NCBI GenBank assembly: GCA_905215595.1 | Contig: CAJMQZ010000120.1 | Coordinates: 1 to 5,690 of the forward strand | Length of the DNA: 5,690 bases | Origin: an uncultured bacterium | Lineage (GTDB): Bacteria; Bacillota; Clostridia; Oscillospirales; Ruminococcaceae | Direction of reading: 5' to 3' | Part shown: positions 1 to 5,283 of the stretch, one piece after another | How the letters are laid out: each line of letters starts with the position of its first letter | Position numbering within the stretch: position 1 is the first letter of the stretch | Program-made: the position numbers and the translations under genes | Notes under the pieces: model-generated | The model's input: the letters and a program-made list of their open reading frames with translations, nothing else | Told to the model about the DNA's origin: nothing | Database searches by the model: none

Positions 1-37
1 TGCCGATCTGATAGACCTTTTCTACGATGGGATTCAT
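1..37 (-). CDS. N-terminus of an unidentified gene (partial, runs off the left edge)
   Basis: Reading the minus strand from an ATG at 37 gives MNPIVEKVYQIG before the window ends. The start is chosen from a strong ribosome binding site, AAAAGGAG at 54-47, nine bases upstream of the ATG. A plausible promoter lies further up at 125-153. Only 12 residues are visible, so no family can be assigned. The opening VEKVYQIG is the kind of first beta strand seen in metallo-beta-lactamase-fold hydrolases, among many others, and that is only a guess. The gene has the same orientation as the HAD phosphatase upstream but is 236 bases away and has its own promoter, so it is probably a separate transcription unit. 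Confidence 0.6.
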   Translation of the reverse strand, partial: MNPIVEKVYQIG

Positions 38-124
38 AACGCATTTCTCCTTTTAGTTTGAACTCTCTTGGTGCGCGTGGGCTGCCGTTTGGGCATGGTG
101 CACCCACTGTGCGCTCATATTATT

Positions 125-153
125 AGTATAAACGACGGAAATGAGTTTGGAAA
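125..153 (-). promoter_or_regulatory. Probable promoter of the partial gene at the left edge
   Basis: On the minus strand, TTTCCA (153-148) and TATACT (130-125) are separated by 17 bases. The -10 box is strong and the -35 box is a 4/6 match. The predicted transcript starts near 118, giving a leader of about 80 bases. That leader contains the palindrome GGTGCACC (97-104) and paired GTGGG/CCCAC segments (77-81 and 103-107), but no known riboswitch is recognised. A separate TGTATACA palindrome (187-194) lies upstream. It resembles operators bound by some GntR-family proteins, but it is short. Confidence 0.45.
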
Positions 154-273
154 TGCTCAACAAGCACAATGTTTTGCATAAGAGCTTGTATACATTGCAC
201 AAAAATGACGAATGACCCGAAAAATCAGGGCAGAAGCCGGTAAAAATGCTGGAAAATTGCTGCAAAAACTGGA

Positions 274-1182
274 TCAGATGCCAAGGGTTTCCAGTATTTC
301 GGCCACGCCGTCATGGTCGCAGTCGGCTTTGCTGACAAGGTGCGCCAGCGCCCGGATCTCCGGTATGCCGTTGGCCATCACAGCAGCCACCCCGGCCTTT
401 TGCAGCATGGCGCGGTCGTTTTCGCTGTCGCCCACCGCAAGGGTGGATGCGTGCGGGACGCCCAGCCGGTCTGCCAGCGCGCGCAGTGCCTCGCCCTTGT
501 CCACACCGGCGGCGGTCACCTCCACGTTTCTCGGCGACCCCTGTACGATCTCTACGCCCGGGACGGCATGAAAGCGGGGCAAGGCAGCCGCAGCCTGCTG
601 CGGGTTTTCAAAAAACACGCAGAGCTTTTCAATGGCAAAGGCATTGCGGCTCATCCACTCGGCTGAGTCCCGCAGAATGGTAAAGCGGCCATCGTTGGGC
701 TGGCGCGCTTCGGTGCTGTCCTTCTTTGCTGCCCGGGCAGCGGCCAGCGCAATGCTGCGGGCATCGGTGCAGGCGTATCCGTCCGAGAAAATGCGCAGGT
801 CGGCGTGGCAGCTCTCGCAGACGGCAAAGGCTTCGCGGGCAGTCTCCACCGGCATCAGGCTGTGCAGCAGGCAGACCGGGGTGCTGGTGCGGTGCTCTTT
901 TGCGTTGGAATAGCGGCTGTACACTGCGCCCACGGGGTCGGTGCCCAAATCCCACACGGCGGCACCGTTGCAGGTGATGACGTAGCGGATGCCGGGCAGC
1001 TGCGCCACTTCCGGCGGCAGACTGGCCAGCGGACGGCCGGTGGCGGGCACGATGTACACGCCTTTATCCACAGCAGCTTGCAGAGCGGCGCGGGTGCGGG
1101 GGGTGACGTGCCCCTCGCGGTTCAGCAGGGTGCCGTCCAGATCCAGCGCGACCAGACGGATGGCGGGAAATTCTTGTGGCAT
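274..1182 (-). CDS. HAD-superfamily phosphatase, Cof/type IIB subfamily
   Basis: A 302-residue cytoplasmic hydrolase that probably dephosphorylates small phosphorylated metabolites such as sugar phosphates; the substrate cannot be read from sequence. All four HAD motifs are visible. Motif I is DLDGT (nucleophile D14, acid/base D16), motif II is the threonine in PATGR (T48), motif III is K229 in VDKG, and motif IV is GDSEND (251-256), which binds magnesium. The long stretch between motifs II and III (about 75-215) fits a C2 cap, which defines the Cof/YbiV-like group. The length is slightly above the usual 265-290 residues. The start is supported by AAAAGGAG (1196-1189) upstream of the ATG. The gene is divergent from the PAP2-like gene and shares a symmetric promoter with it. 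No clear terminator follows the stop. Confidence 0.93.
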   Translation of the reverse strand: MPQEFPAIRLVALDLDGTLLNREGHVTPRTRAALQAAVDKGVYIVPATGRPLASLPPEVAQLPGIRYVITCNGAAVWDLGTDPVGAVYSRYSNAKEHRTSTPVCLLHSLMPVETAREAFAVCESCHADLRIFSDGYACTDARSIALAAARAAKKDSTEARQPNDGRFTILRDSAEWMSRNAFAIEKLCVFFENPQQAAAALPRFHAVPGVEIVQGSPRNVEVTAAGVDKGEALRALADRLGVPHASTLAVGDSENDRAMLQKAGVAAVMANGIPEIRALAHLVSKADCDHDGVAEILETLGI

Positions 1183-1220
1183 GACGTACTCCTTTTATAA
1201 ATAAGATGCAGCTTGTTTTT

Positions 1221-1270
1221 ATTGTATCGCAGGGAAAACATTTGCGCAAGTGGACGGAATGTGCTATAAT
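1221..1270. promoter_or_regulatory. Symmetric divergent promoter for the HAD and PAP2-like genes
   Basis: The palindrome TTGCGCAA (1242-1249) supplies a TTGCGC -35 box on both strands. On the plus strand it is followed, after 17 bases, by TATAAT (1265-1270) for the PAP2-like gene. On the minus strand it is followed, also after 17 bases, by TACAAT (1226-1221) for the HAD gene. The two -10 boxes are exactly equidistant from the palindrome centre. Because the -35 boxes overlap, two polymerases could not occupy both promoters together, so the genes should compete for transcription. The -35 boxes match consensus at only 4/6 positions, while the -10 boxes are strong. Confidence 0.75.
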
Positions 1271-1306
1271 AACACGTCAATTCACATAAAAAATAGGAGA
1301 AACGAC

Positions 1307-1948
1307 ATGAAACTTAGCCAACTGCGCAGCCGGTGCCGCCCGCATTTGTGGTACCAGCTGTACTGGGTGGTGTACCTGATCTGGTTCTTCTGGCTGGATC
1401 TTACCATCACCGCCCCGAAATATATCCTGCACAGCCCGCTGGACGATCTGATCCCCTTCAACGAGTGGTTCGTGCTCCCTTATTGCAGCTGGTTCCTGCT
1501 GCTGGCGGGGGTGACGGCGGCACTGTGGTGGTGCGATACCGCCACCTATGATAAGCTTTGCCTGACCATGTTTTCCGGCATGACCTTCTGCCTGATCGTG
1601 TACATGATCCTGCCCAACGGGCTGGAACTGCGTCCTGCCGTGGAGACTCTTGGCCGGGATAACCCGGCGCTGCGGGTCATGCAGCTGCTGTGGAAGGCGG
1701 ACGCCGCCGTGAACGTCTGCCCCTCCATCCACTGCCAGAGCTCCGCCTGCATGGCAATGGCTTTCAGCCACAGCAAGCTGGCAGAGGGCAAGCCTCTGCG
1801 CAAGGTGCTGGCATGGGCGTGGGCGGTGTTGATCTGCCTGTCCACCGTGTTTACCAAGCAGCACTCGGTCATTGATGTGGCCTGCGGCTTGGCGGTGGCT
1901 TTTGTGTGGCTGCCGGTGGTGTACCGCCCGGCGCGGGCACTTCATTGA
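1307..1948 (+). CDS. PAP2-like integral membrane phosphatase/transferase
   Basis: A 213-residue multi-pass membrane protein. Hydrophobic segments lie at about 16-36, 55-75, 85-103, 165-180 and 189-206. PAP2-type active-site elements are present: RP (109-110), PSIH (139-142, the PSGH position) and a KQHSVID block with H186 and D190. The canonical SR of motif 3 reads ST (179-180), and no lysine stands seven residues before RP. This is closer to the subgroup related to sphingomyelin or inositol-phosphorylceramide synthases than to classical lipid phosphatases. It probably acts on a lipid or isoprenoid phosphate at the membrane. The start at 1307 is chosen because AGGAGA (1295-1300) sits six bases upstream. 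The alternative GTG at 1250 precedes the -10 box and would not be transcribed. It is divergent from the HAD phosphatase. Confidence 0.85.
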   Translation: MKLSQLRSRCRPHLWYQLYWVVYLIWFFWLDLTITAPKYILHSPLDDLIPFNEWFVLPYCSWFLLLAGVTAALWWCDTATYDKLCLTMFSGMTFCLIVYMILPNGLELRPAVETLGRDNPALRVMQLLWKADAAVNVCPSIHCQSSACMAMAFSHSKLAEGKPLRKVLAWAWAVLICLSTVFTKQHSVIDVACGLAVAFVWLPVVYRPARALH

Positions 1949-1993
1949 ACAAAATAGCAAAAAAAGAAGGGCAATTTTCGGTTGCTCCTGCTA

Positions 1994-2022
1994 TTGACAG
2001 TTGCGCGGCAGTTGGGTAATAT
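1994..2022 (+). promoter_or_regulatory. Promoter of the GntR-family regulator gene
   Basis: TTGACA (1994-1999) and TAATAT (2017-2022) are spaced by 17 bases. The -35 box is perfect and the -10 box is good. The transcript should start near 2029, inside the palindromic operator that follows, and gives a leader of about 43 bases with an AAGGGAGA ribosome binding site before the ATG at 2072. Confidence 0.8.
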
Positions 2023-2045
2023 GGTCATATACTAGTATATCACCA
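2022..2045 (+). promoter_or_regulatory. Palindromic operator, probably for GntR autorepression
   Basis: This 24-bp inverted repeat is centred at 2033.5, with 11 of 12 base pairs symmetric and only 2026/2041 mismatched. Its core ATATACTAGTATAT (2027-2040) is a perfect palindrome and its ends read TGGT and ACCA. It overlaps the end of the -10 box and the predicted start site, an ideal position for repression. Operators of FCD-type GntR regulators commonly have TGGT/ACCA-like half-sites, so autoregulation by the downstream gene is a reasonable inference. A second, wider pair, CAGTTGG (2009-2015) and CCAACTG (2043-2049), could also form a stem. Confidence 0.7.
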
Positions 2046-2071
2046 ACTGACCCCGAAGGGAGAACACTGCA

Positions 2072-2746
2072 ATGGCATCTTTGAGTGCGAGGGAACAGGC
2101 GTATCAGACCATCCGCAGCCGGATCATCACCATGGAACTGAAGCCCGGCGATCCCCTAAACGACAGGGAACTTGCGGAGCAGATGGGCATCAGCCGCACC
2201 CCCATGCGGGAAGCGCTGATCATGCTCAACATTGCCCACATGGTGGACATCAAGCCGCAAAGCGGTACCCATGTGGCACCTATCGACCTGAAGCGGATGG
2301 AGCTGGAGCAGTTTGCCCGCTTTACCCTTGAAAAAGAGATTTTGAACCGCGTGCGCGGCCGCCTGACCGACCAGCAGGAGCAGGAGTACCGGCAGATCAT
2401 TGAGAACTACCGCCTGCTGGAAGCCAATCAGACCCAGCCGAACCGGGAGACCCGGCTGCTGGAGCTGGACAACCAGTTCCACCGCAAGGCCTTTGAGATC
2501 ACCGGCATGGAGGCGCATTTTGACCACATGCTCGGTGAGCTGCAACATGTGGAGCGCATCCGCAAGTTCAGCTTGCAGACCAACGAGAACAAGTCCGTCT
2601 GCGATGCCCACACCCGCATTCTGGAAATGGTGCTGCACGGCACCGCCGATGAGCTGGGCGAAGCGCTGGAAAGCCACCTGAACCGCTATAAGCTCTCGGT
2701 GGAGCAGGCCCGCAGCGTCCACCCGGAGTATTTCACCGAAGGGTAA
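2072..2746 (+). CDS. GntR-family transcriptional regulator, FadR subfamily with FCD domain
   Basis: A 224-residue cytoplasmic DNA-binding regulator. Residues 1-69 form a winged helix-turn-helix of the GntR type (LAEQMGISRTPMREAL at 34-49, wing ending at SGTHV). Residues about 75-212 form the all-helical FCD ligand-binding domain, with the four expected metal ligands visible: D133, H137 (DNQFH), H180 and H202. Proteins of this class usually repress catabolic or transport genes and release DNA on binding a small organic acid or a sugar acid. The ligand is unknown. AAGGGAGA ends nine bases before the ATG. The gene stands alone: the PAP2-like gene upstream has its own promoter, and the downstream gene is convergent. 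A palindrome at its promoter suggests autoregulation, and its other targets are not in this window. Confidence 0.92.
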   Translation: MASLSAREQAYQTIRSRIITMELKPGDPLNDRELAEQMGISRTPMREALIMLNIAHMVDIKPQSGTHVAPIDLKRMELEQFARFTLEKEILNRVRGRLTDQQEQEYRQIIENYRLLEANQTQPNRETRLLELDNQFHRKAFEITGMEAHFDHMLGELQHVERIRKFSLQTNENKSVCDAHTRILEMVLHGTADELGEALESHLNRYKLSVEQARSVHPEYFTEG

Positions 2747-2770
2747 AATATCGCTCGCCGCCGCGCGGAT

Positions 2771-2809
2771 GTTTCCGCAGGAAACTAGTGTGGCAGATGC
2801 CGTTTGCCA
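2771..2809. other. Two short inverted repeats after the GntR gene
   Basis: GTTTCC (2771-2776) and GGAAAC (2780-2785) form a perfect 6-bp stem around GCA. TGGCA (2791-2795) and TGCCA (2805-2809) form a second small stem. Neither is followed by a T-tract, so neither is a convincing intrinsic terminator for the GntR gene. They lie directly before palindromic repeat copy 1 and may be part of, or a remnant of, the same kind of element. Confidence 0.35.
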
Positions 2810-2813
2810 TTAC

Positions 2814-2938
2814 GACCCCTCCTGTGAAAAAGTAGTTTCAAAACACCCGCAGGTGTTTTGAAACTACGAAATAAAAATAATCTTTCCGCTGAATATGCCC
2901 AGAGCAACGCGGAGGGCAGTTCCAATCGTCTTGCTTAT
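2814..2938 (+). repeat. Interspersed palindromic repeat, copy 1
   Basis: The head GACCCCTCCTGTGAAAA (2814-2830) precedes a perfect 16-bp stem. The left arm is GTAGTTTCAAAACACC (2832-2847), the loop is CGCA (2848-2851) and the right arm is 2852-2867. A tail with GAAATAAAAATAAT, then TTTCCGCTGAATATG and TTCCAATCGTC follows, and the tail matches copy 2 to about 2938. The unit is about 125 bases and non-coding. It lies between two convergent genes and abuts the terminator of the membrane-protein gene. Read on the minus strand, the hairpin is followed by TTTTTCACAGG, so it could act as a second terminator for that gene. A REP- or MITE-like mobile repeat is the alternative. Confidence 0.85.
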
Positions 2939-2945
2939 CGAATAT

Positions 2946-2993
2946 AAAAAAGCCCGCCGGCAGAGCAGTGCATCGCTGTCTGTCGGCGGGCTT
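2946..2993 (-). terminator. Intrinsic terminator of the membrane-protein gene
   Basis: A long stem pairs 2951-2964 with 2979-2992 (GC-rich, one G-T wobble) and continues, after a bulged G2965, into a smaller inner stem. On the minus strand it is followed by six T (plus-strand A-run 2946-2951). It begins about 30 bases after the stop of the membrane-protein gene. Transcripts on the plus strand meet only a short broken T-run, so its main direction is minus. Confidence 0.85.
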
Positions 2994-3023
2994 TCTGTTA
3001 AGCAGCGGGGGAAAAGGTTAGTT

Positions 3024-3692
3024 CTAATTGCCGGCCTCAGCCTTCATGGCGTTGTAGCCGATGAGCACGGTCCAAACGTAGGCGCAGGTCTTGGGGATCA
3101 TCAGCATACCGATCAGGGGGTTGACGTCTGCCCACAGCACCACGGGGATATAGAAGCCGAAGCTCAGCACGATGGTCAGCCACATCCAGCGGAAGGCCTT
3201 ATCGTTGTTCTGCTTGGCGCTGCGGTAGAACAGCACGATGATCAGCAGACCCAGCAGGGCAAAGGGCACATTGCGCAGGATGCCCCATGCCAGCGGGGTG
3301 TGGTTGGTGAGCCACTGGTTCTGCGGCATCATGCACAGCACAACGCGCACAGCGGACAGGGCGTACACGGCGGCAGTCACGTTCTTCTGTCCTTCGATCT
3401 GGTAGCGCTTGCGCCAGACGTAGTACAGCAGCACATAGAACACGGTCATGGTCACAGAGGTGATCCACTTGCCCAGACCCAGCGGCACAGCGTAGTTTTC
3501 CAGACCGGTGGTGCACAGTGCCAGTGCGCGGGGCACCAGATGGAAGGAGTCGCCCGCGCCCAGCACAACGGCCATCAGGCCGAACAGGCGGAACTGGGTG
3601 CCAGCCTTGCTGCCGCGGATCATGCGGATGCCCACCGTGAGCACGGTGACCAGATAGAAGATGTCGAAAACAGTTTCAATAACAGCTCTCAT
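3024..3692 (-). CDS. Uncharacterised integral membrane protein, about seven transmembrane segments
   Basis: A 222-residue membrane protein. Hydrophobic segments lie at about 7-23, 35-52, 74-92, 104-121, 140-156, 167-187 and 192-213. No family is recognised. The most distinctive feature is a polar cluster inside or at the end of the second segment, GDSFHLVPR (47-55), with D48, H51 and R55 where a lipid-facing helix would be hydrophobic. Asparagine/proline motifs occur near 190-200 (NPLIGMLMIPK). These suggest a ligand, ion or catalytic site, but no function can be claimed. The ATG at 3692 is chosen because AAAGGAGA (3707-3700) precedes it. An in-frame ATG at 3827 would add 45 hydrophilic residues with no supporting ribosome binding site. 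A copy of the TetR operator sits upstream at 3830-3842, so the neighbouring TetR probably controls it. Confidence 0.85.
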   Translation of the reverse strand: MRAVIETVFDIFYLVTVLTVGIRMIRGSKAGTQFRLFGLMAVVLGAGDSFHLVPRALALCTTGLENYAVPLGLGKWITSVTMTVFYVLLYYVWRKRYQIEGQKNVTAAVYALSAVRVVLCMMPQNQWLTNHTPLAWGILRNVPFALLGLLIIVLFYRSAKQNNDKAFRWMWLTIVLSFGFYIPVVLWADVNPLIGMLMIPKTCAYVWTVLIGYNAMKAEAGN

Positions 3693-3799
3693 ACGTTTGT
3701 CTCCTTTGTTTGTTTTGAGCGCAGGTTTGTTTTTGATTTTATAGCGAACCGGCGCGGCAGAGCCGTACCGGAAGCATCGTAGGGAAAAGGGCTGGTGAT

Positions 3800-3828
3800 A
3801 GTATGTTTCGCGGGGCGCAGAAACCAAA
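3800..3828 (-). promoter_or_regulatory. Tentative promoter of the membrane-protein gene
   Basis: On the minus strand, TTTGGT (3828-3823) and CATACT (3805-3800) are 17 bases apart. The match is weak. It is favoured only because the second TetR-type operator (3830-3842) lies immediately upstream of this -35 box. An alternative -10, TATAAA (3743-3738), is closer to the gene but has no -35 box. The start site is unresolved. Confidence 0.28.
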
Positions 3829-3829
3829 T

Positions 3830-3842
3830 TGAACTATGTTCA
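3830..3842. promoter_or_regulatory. Second TetR-type operator, TGAAC-TAT-GTTCA
   Basis: A perfect 5-3-5 inverted repeat with the same half-sites as the operator at the TetR promoter (4465-4477); only the three central bases differ. It sits between the TetR terminator and the membrane-protein gene. No other TGAAC-N3-GTTCA was found by eye in the window. A ten-base specified motif occurring twice in 5.7 kb, both times in these regulatory gaps, is very unlikely by chance. Confidence 0.7.
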
Positions 3843-3853
3843 CATTCAGGCTT

Positions 3854-3887
3854 AAAAAACTCCCACAAGGCTTGTGGGATGTTTTTT
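3854..3887 (-). terminator. Intrinsic terminator of the TetR gene, usable in both directions
   Basis: TCCCACAA (3861-3868) pairs with TTGTGGGA (3872-3879) around GGC. On the minus strand it is followed by six T (A-run 3854-3859), and on the plus strand by six T (3882-3887). It starts immediately after the TAA of the TetR gene and separates that transcript from the membrane-protein gene. Confidence 0.9.
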
Positions 3888-3889
3888 GC

Positions 3890-4447
3890 TTAATAAATGC
3901 TCCTGCGCACGATCTCCAGCACCGCAGAGGGGTCGAAGCTCTGCTGCACCACCGCAGACAGCATCAGGGAGAACAGGATGCCCGCAAACTGTTCCGGGGT
4001 GAACTGCTCGGTAAAAGCACCCGGACGGATCTTGGCATCGTGGCGCAGCACGTTGCACAAAGCATCCAGAATGTGCTGCCATGTCTGCCGCATCTGCTGC
4101 TTGCCGTCATCCGTATCCTGCCGCACAAAACCCAGCGCATGGTGTGTGAAGAAGCCGGGATACTGCTGGCAGCCGTATTCCATCTGCCGGTACATCCACC
4201 GGATGCAGGACAGGGTGTCCTGAAACACGGCTTCGTCCTCCGGGTGGTGGAAGATGTCGTTCCAGATGCTTTCCACGGCCGCGCTTACCAGCTCGGTCTT
4301 GGAGCCGAAGTAGTTGTAGATGCAGCCCACGGAGACCCCGCAGGCGGCCGCGACCGCACGGATGTTGACCGCTGCCCAGCCGTTCTGCTGGATCAGCTCC
4401 CGGCTGATCTTCAGGATGTCCGCCTTGGATGTTGCCATTGGATTCAT
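3890..4447 (-). CDS. TetR/AcrR-family transcriptional regulator
   Basis: A 185-residue cytoplasmic repressor. Residues about 9-56 form the TetR DNA-binding domain. The helix-turn-helix and the following signature are visible at NIRAVAAACGVSVGCIYNYF (28-47), followed by GSKTEL. The rest is an all-helical ligand-binding domain with no recognised ligand signature. The ATG at 4447 is chosen because GGAGGG (4460-4455) lies seven bases upstream. The ATG at 4471 would overlap the operator and has no binding site, while the ATG at 4438 has worse spacing. A near-consensus promoter and a palindromic operator precede it, and the same operator recurs before the downstream membrane-protein gene, which is its most likely target. 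Such pairs often respond to a toxic or membrane-active small molecule, but this is inferred from the family only. Confidence 0.92.
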   Translation of the reverse strand: MNPMATSKADILKISRELIQQNGWAAVNIRAVAAACGVSVGCIYNYFGSKTELVSAAVESIWNDIFHHPEDEAVFQDTLSCIRWMYRQMEYGCQQYPGFFTHHALGFVRQDTDDGKQQMRQTWQHILDALCNVLRHDAKIRPGAFTEQFTPEQFAGILFSLMLSAVVQQSFDPSAVLEIVRRSIY

Positions 4448-4464
4448 ACACTCACCCTCCAACA

Positions 4465-4477
4465 TGAACAACGTTCA
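4465..4477. promoter_or_regulatory. TetR autoregulatory operator, TGAAC-AAC-GTTCA
   Basis: A perfect 5-3-5 inverted repeat located eight bases beyond the -10 box of the TetR promoter, covering about the first 15 transcribed bases. This placement is typical of autorepression by a TetR dimer. The same half-sites occur at 3830-3842. Confidence 0.78.
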
Positions 4478-4485
4478 CGATGCAC

Positions 4486-4514
4486 AGTATACAGCGGCGG
4501 TGGGCTGTTGTCAA
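4486..4514 (-). promoter_or_regulatory. Promoter of the TetR gene
   Basis: On the minus strand, TTGACA (4514-4509) and TATACT (4491-4486) are exactly 17 bases apart, with a perfect -35 box and a 5/6 -10 box. Transcription should start near 4479, at the edge of the operator. The unrepressed promoter should be strong. Confidence 0.85.
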
Positions 4515-4562
4515 GGGGAAAATAAAATTTTTTGCAGCTCTATTTCGCCGTCTGCACAGCAG

Positions 4563-4599
4563 CAGGAAACGAAAGCTGCATATATGCAACCTGTTTCAT
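4563..4599. other. Palindrome TGCATATATGCA within an inverted repeat
   Basis: TGCATATATGCA (4577-4588) is a perfect 12-bp palindrome. It is loosely flanked by GAAAC (4566-4570) and GTTTC (4593-4597), two bases off symmetry. It lies upstream of both the TetR promoter and the lipoprotein promoter, so it could be a regulator-binding site for either. The octamer TGTTTCAT also occurs at 4592-4599 and 4651-4658. No protein can be named. Confidence 0.35.
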
Positions 4600-4667
4600 G
4601 TTTCTGCCACCTAAAATGTGCCAGATTCATGTCAAAATGGTAACAGTTCTTGTTTCATCGTTGATTT

Positions 4668-4697
4668 TTGACGAAAAAAGCTTGCTTTTTTTGTCAA
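4668..4697. promoter_or_regulatory. 30-bp near-perfect palindrome overlapping the lipoprotein -35 region
   Basis: The arms 4668-4681 and 4684-4697 read TTGACGAAAAAAGC and GCTTTTTTTGTCAA. They pair at 13 of 14 positions, and the remaining pair is a G-T wobble. The palindrome ends seven bases before the TATAAT box and covers the weak -35. It could be an operator, or a terminator-like hairpin that shields the promoter from upstream transcription. Its A/T-tracts could also bend DNA and help the weak promoter. Confidence 0.5.
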
Positions 4698-4709
4698 TGT
4701 GCGTATAAT
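4682..4709 (+). promoter_or_regulatory. Promoter of the lipoprotein gene
   Basis: TATAAT (4704-4709) is a perfect -10 box. The best -35 is TTGCTT (4682-4687) with a 16-base spacer, only a 3/6 match. Transcription should start near 4716, giving a structured leader of about 77 bases. Confidence 0.6.
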
Positions 4710-4715
4710 AAGAGA

Positions 4716-4792
4716 ACATCAGCCCAACCAAGGCAGTTGGTATGCTGCCGGGGGCTGAAACCAGAAAAAAGTAGAAAAAGGAGATAATCCCT
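4716..4792 (+). promoter_or_regulatory. Structured 5' leader of the lipoprotein mRNA
   Basis: CAGCCC (4720-4725) pairs with GGGCTG (4752-4757). Inside, GGCAG (4732-4736) pairs with CTGCC (4745-4749). An alternative hairpin, ACCAA/TTGGT (4727-4731 and 4737-4741), puts GGCAG in its loop, so both pairings together would make an H-type pseudoknot. A single-stranded A-rich stretch and the AAAAAGGAGA ribosome binding site (4775-4784) follow. No known riboswitch class fits. A stabilising 5' structure is the simplest reading. Confidence 0.4.
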
Positions 4793-5257
4793 ATGAAGCT
4801 CAAGACTGTTGCAATTGCTGCTGCCGCTCTGGCACTGGCTGTCGGCATGACCGCCTGCGGCGGTGCTGCCTCTACCGCTGCATCCTCCACCGCATCCTCT
4901 GCTGCTGCCTCTTCCGAGGCCGCTTCCTCTGAGGCTGAGGCCACTTCTGCCGAGTACACTGTGTACAACACCACCGGCAGCAAGGTGACTGAGCTGTACC
5001 TGTACGATGCAGGCTCTGAGGACAAGGGCGAGAACCTGGCAGGCGAGGGTCTGGCTGACGGCGAGAGCATCGTCATCACCCGCGATGTCGAGGCTGACAA
5101 GCAGGCTGACGTTGTCTACGTTCTGGAGTTCACCACCGAGGACGGCAATACCCAGAGCTTTGACACCCTGCACTACGAGGTGGCTCCCATCTCTCTGAAG
5201 AGCGTGGACGCCGCTGCCGGTGCTACCGCTATTGCTTTCGAGGCTCCCCAGAAGTAA
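4793..5257 (+). CDS. Small secreted lipoprotein with a Ser/Ala-rich tether
   Basis: A 154-residue protein predicted to be exported and lipid-anchored. Lysines at 2 and 4 and a hydrophobic core (5-18) form the signal peptide. Cleavage before C22 is expected at MTAC, a slightly atypical lipobox because position -3 is M rather than L/V/I. Residues about 25-53 are almost entirely Ser, Ala, Thr and Glu, a flexible spacer across the cell wall. Residues 54-154 form an acidic, beta-rich domain (EYTVYNTTGSKVTELYLYDA..., then an ENLAGEGLADGES stretch) of unknown function. AAAAAGGAGA sits eight bases before the ATG. Codon use is strongly biased toward GCT, TCT, ACC, CTG and AAG, which suggests high expression. 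The gene is monocistronic, between its own promoter and terminator. It resembles no binding protein I can name. Confidence 0.88.
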   Translation: MKLKTVAIAAAALALAVGMTACGGAASTAASSTASSAAASSEAASSEAEATSAEYTVYNTTGSKVTELYLYDAGSEDKGENLAGEGLADGESIVITRDVEADKQADVVYVLEFTTEDGNTQSFDTLHYEVAPISLKSVDAAAGATAIAFEAPQK

Positions 5258-5283
5258 GAGCAAACCCTTACATCCGCAAACAG

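Noticed and set aside
190..273. Terminator after the HAD gene
   Set aside because: T-rich runs are present on the minus strand, but no stable stem precedes them.
1277..1960. A 227-codon minus-strand frame opposite the PAP2-like gene
   Set aside because: It is antisense to a gene with clear motifs, promoter and ribosome binding site. The composition (His, Gln, Arg-rich) is that of a shadow frame.
1953..1995. Possible terminator after the PAP2-like gene (AATAGCA/TGCTATT with an inner GGGCAA/TTGCTC stem)
   Set aside because: The stems are short, there is no T-tract, and the structure overlaps the -35 box of the GntR promoter. Not convincing.
2156..2722. A 188-codon minus-strand frame opposite the GntR gene
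   Set aside because: It lies wholly within a well-supported coding region, and no start signal was seen.
2895..3782. A 295-codon open frame on the plus strand opposite the membrane-protein gene
   Set aside because: It is antisense to a well-supported gene, begins inside the palindromic repeat, crosses a terminator, has no ribosome binding site, and its product is rich in His, Gln and Gly as expected from a GC-rich shadow frame.
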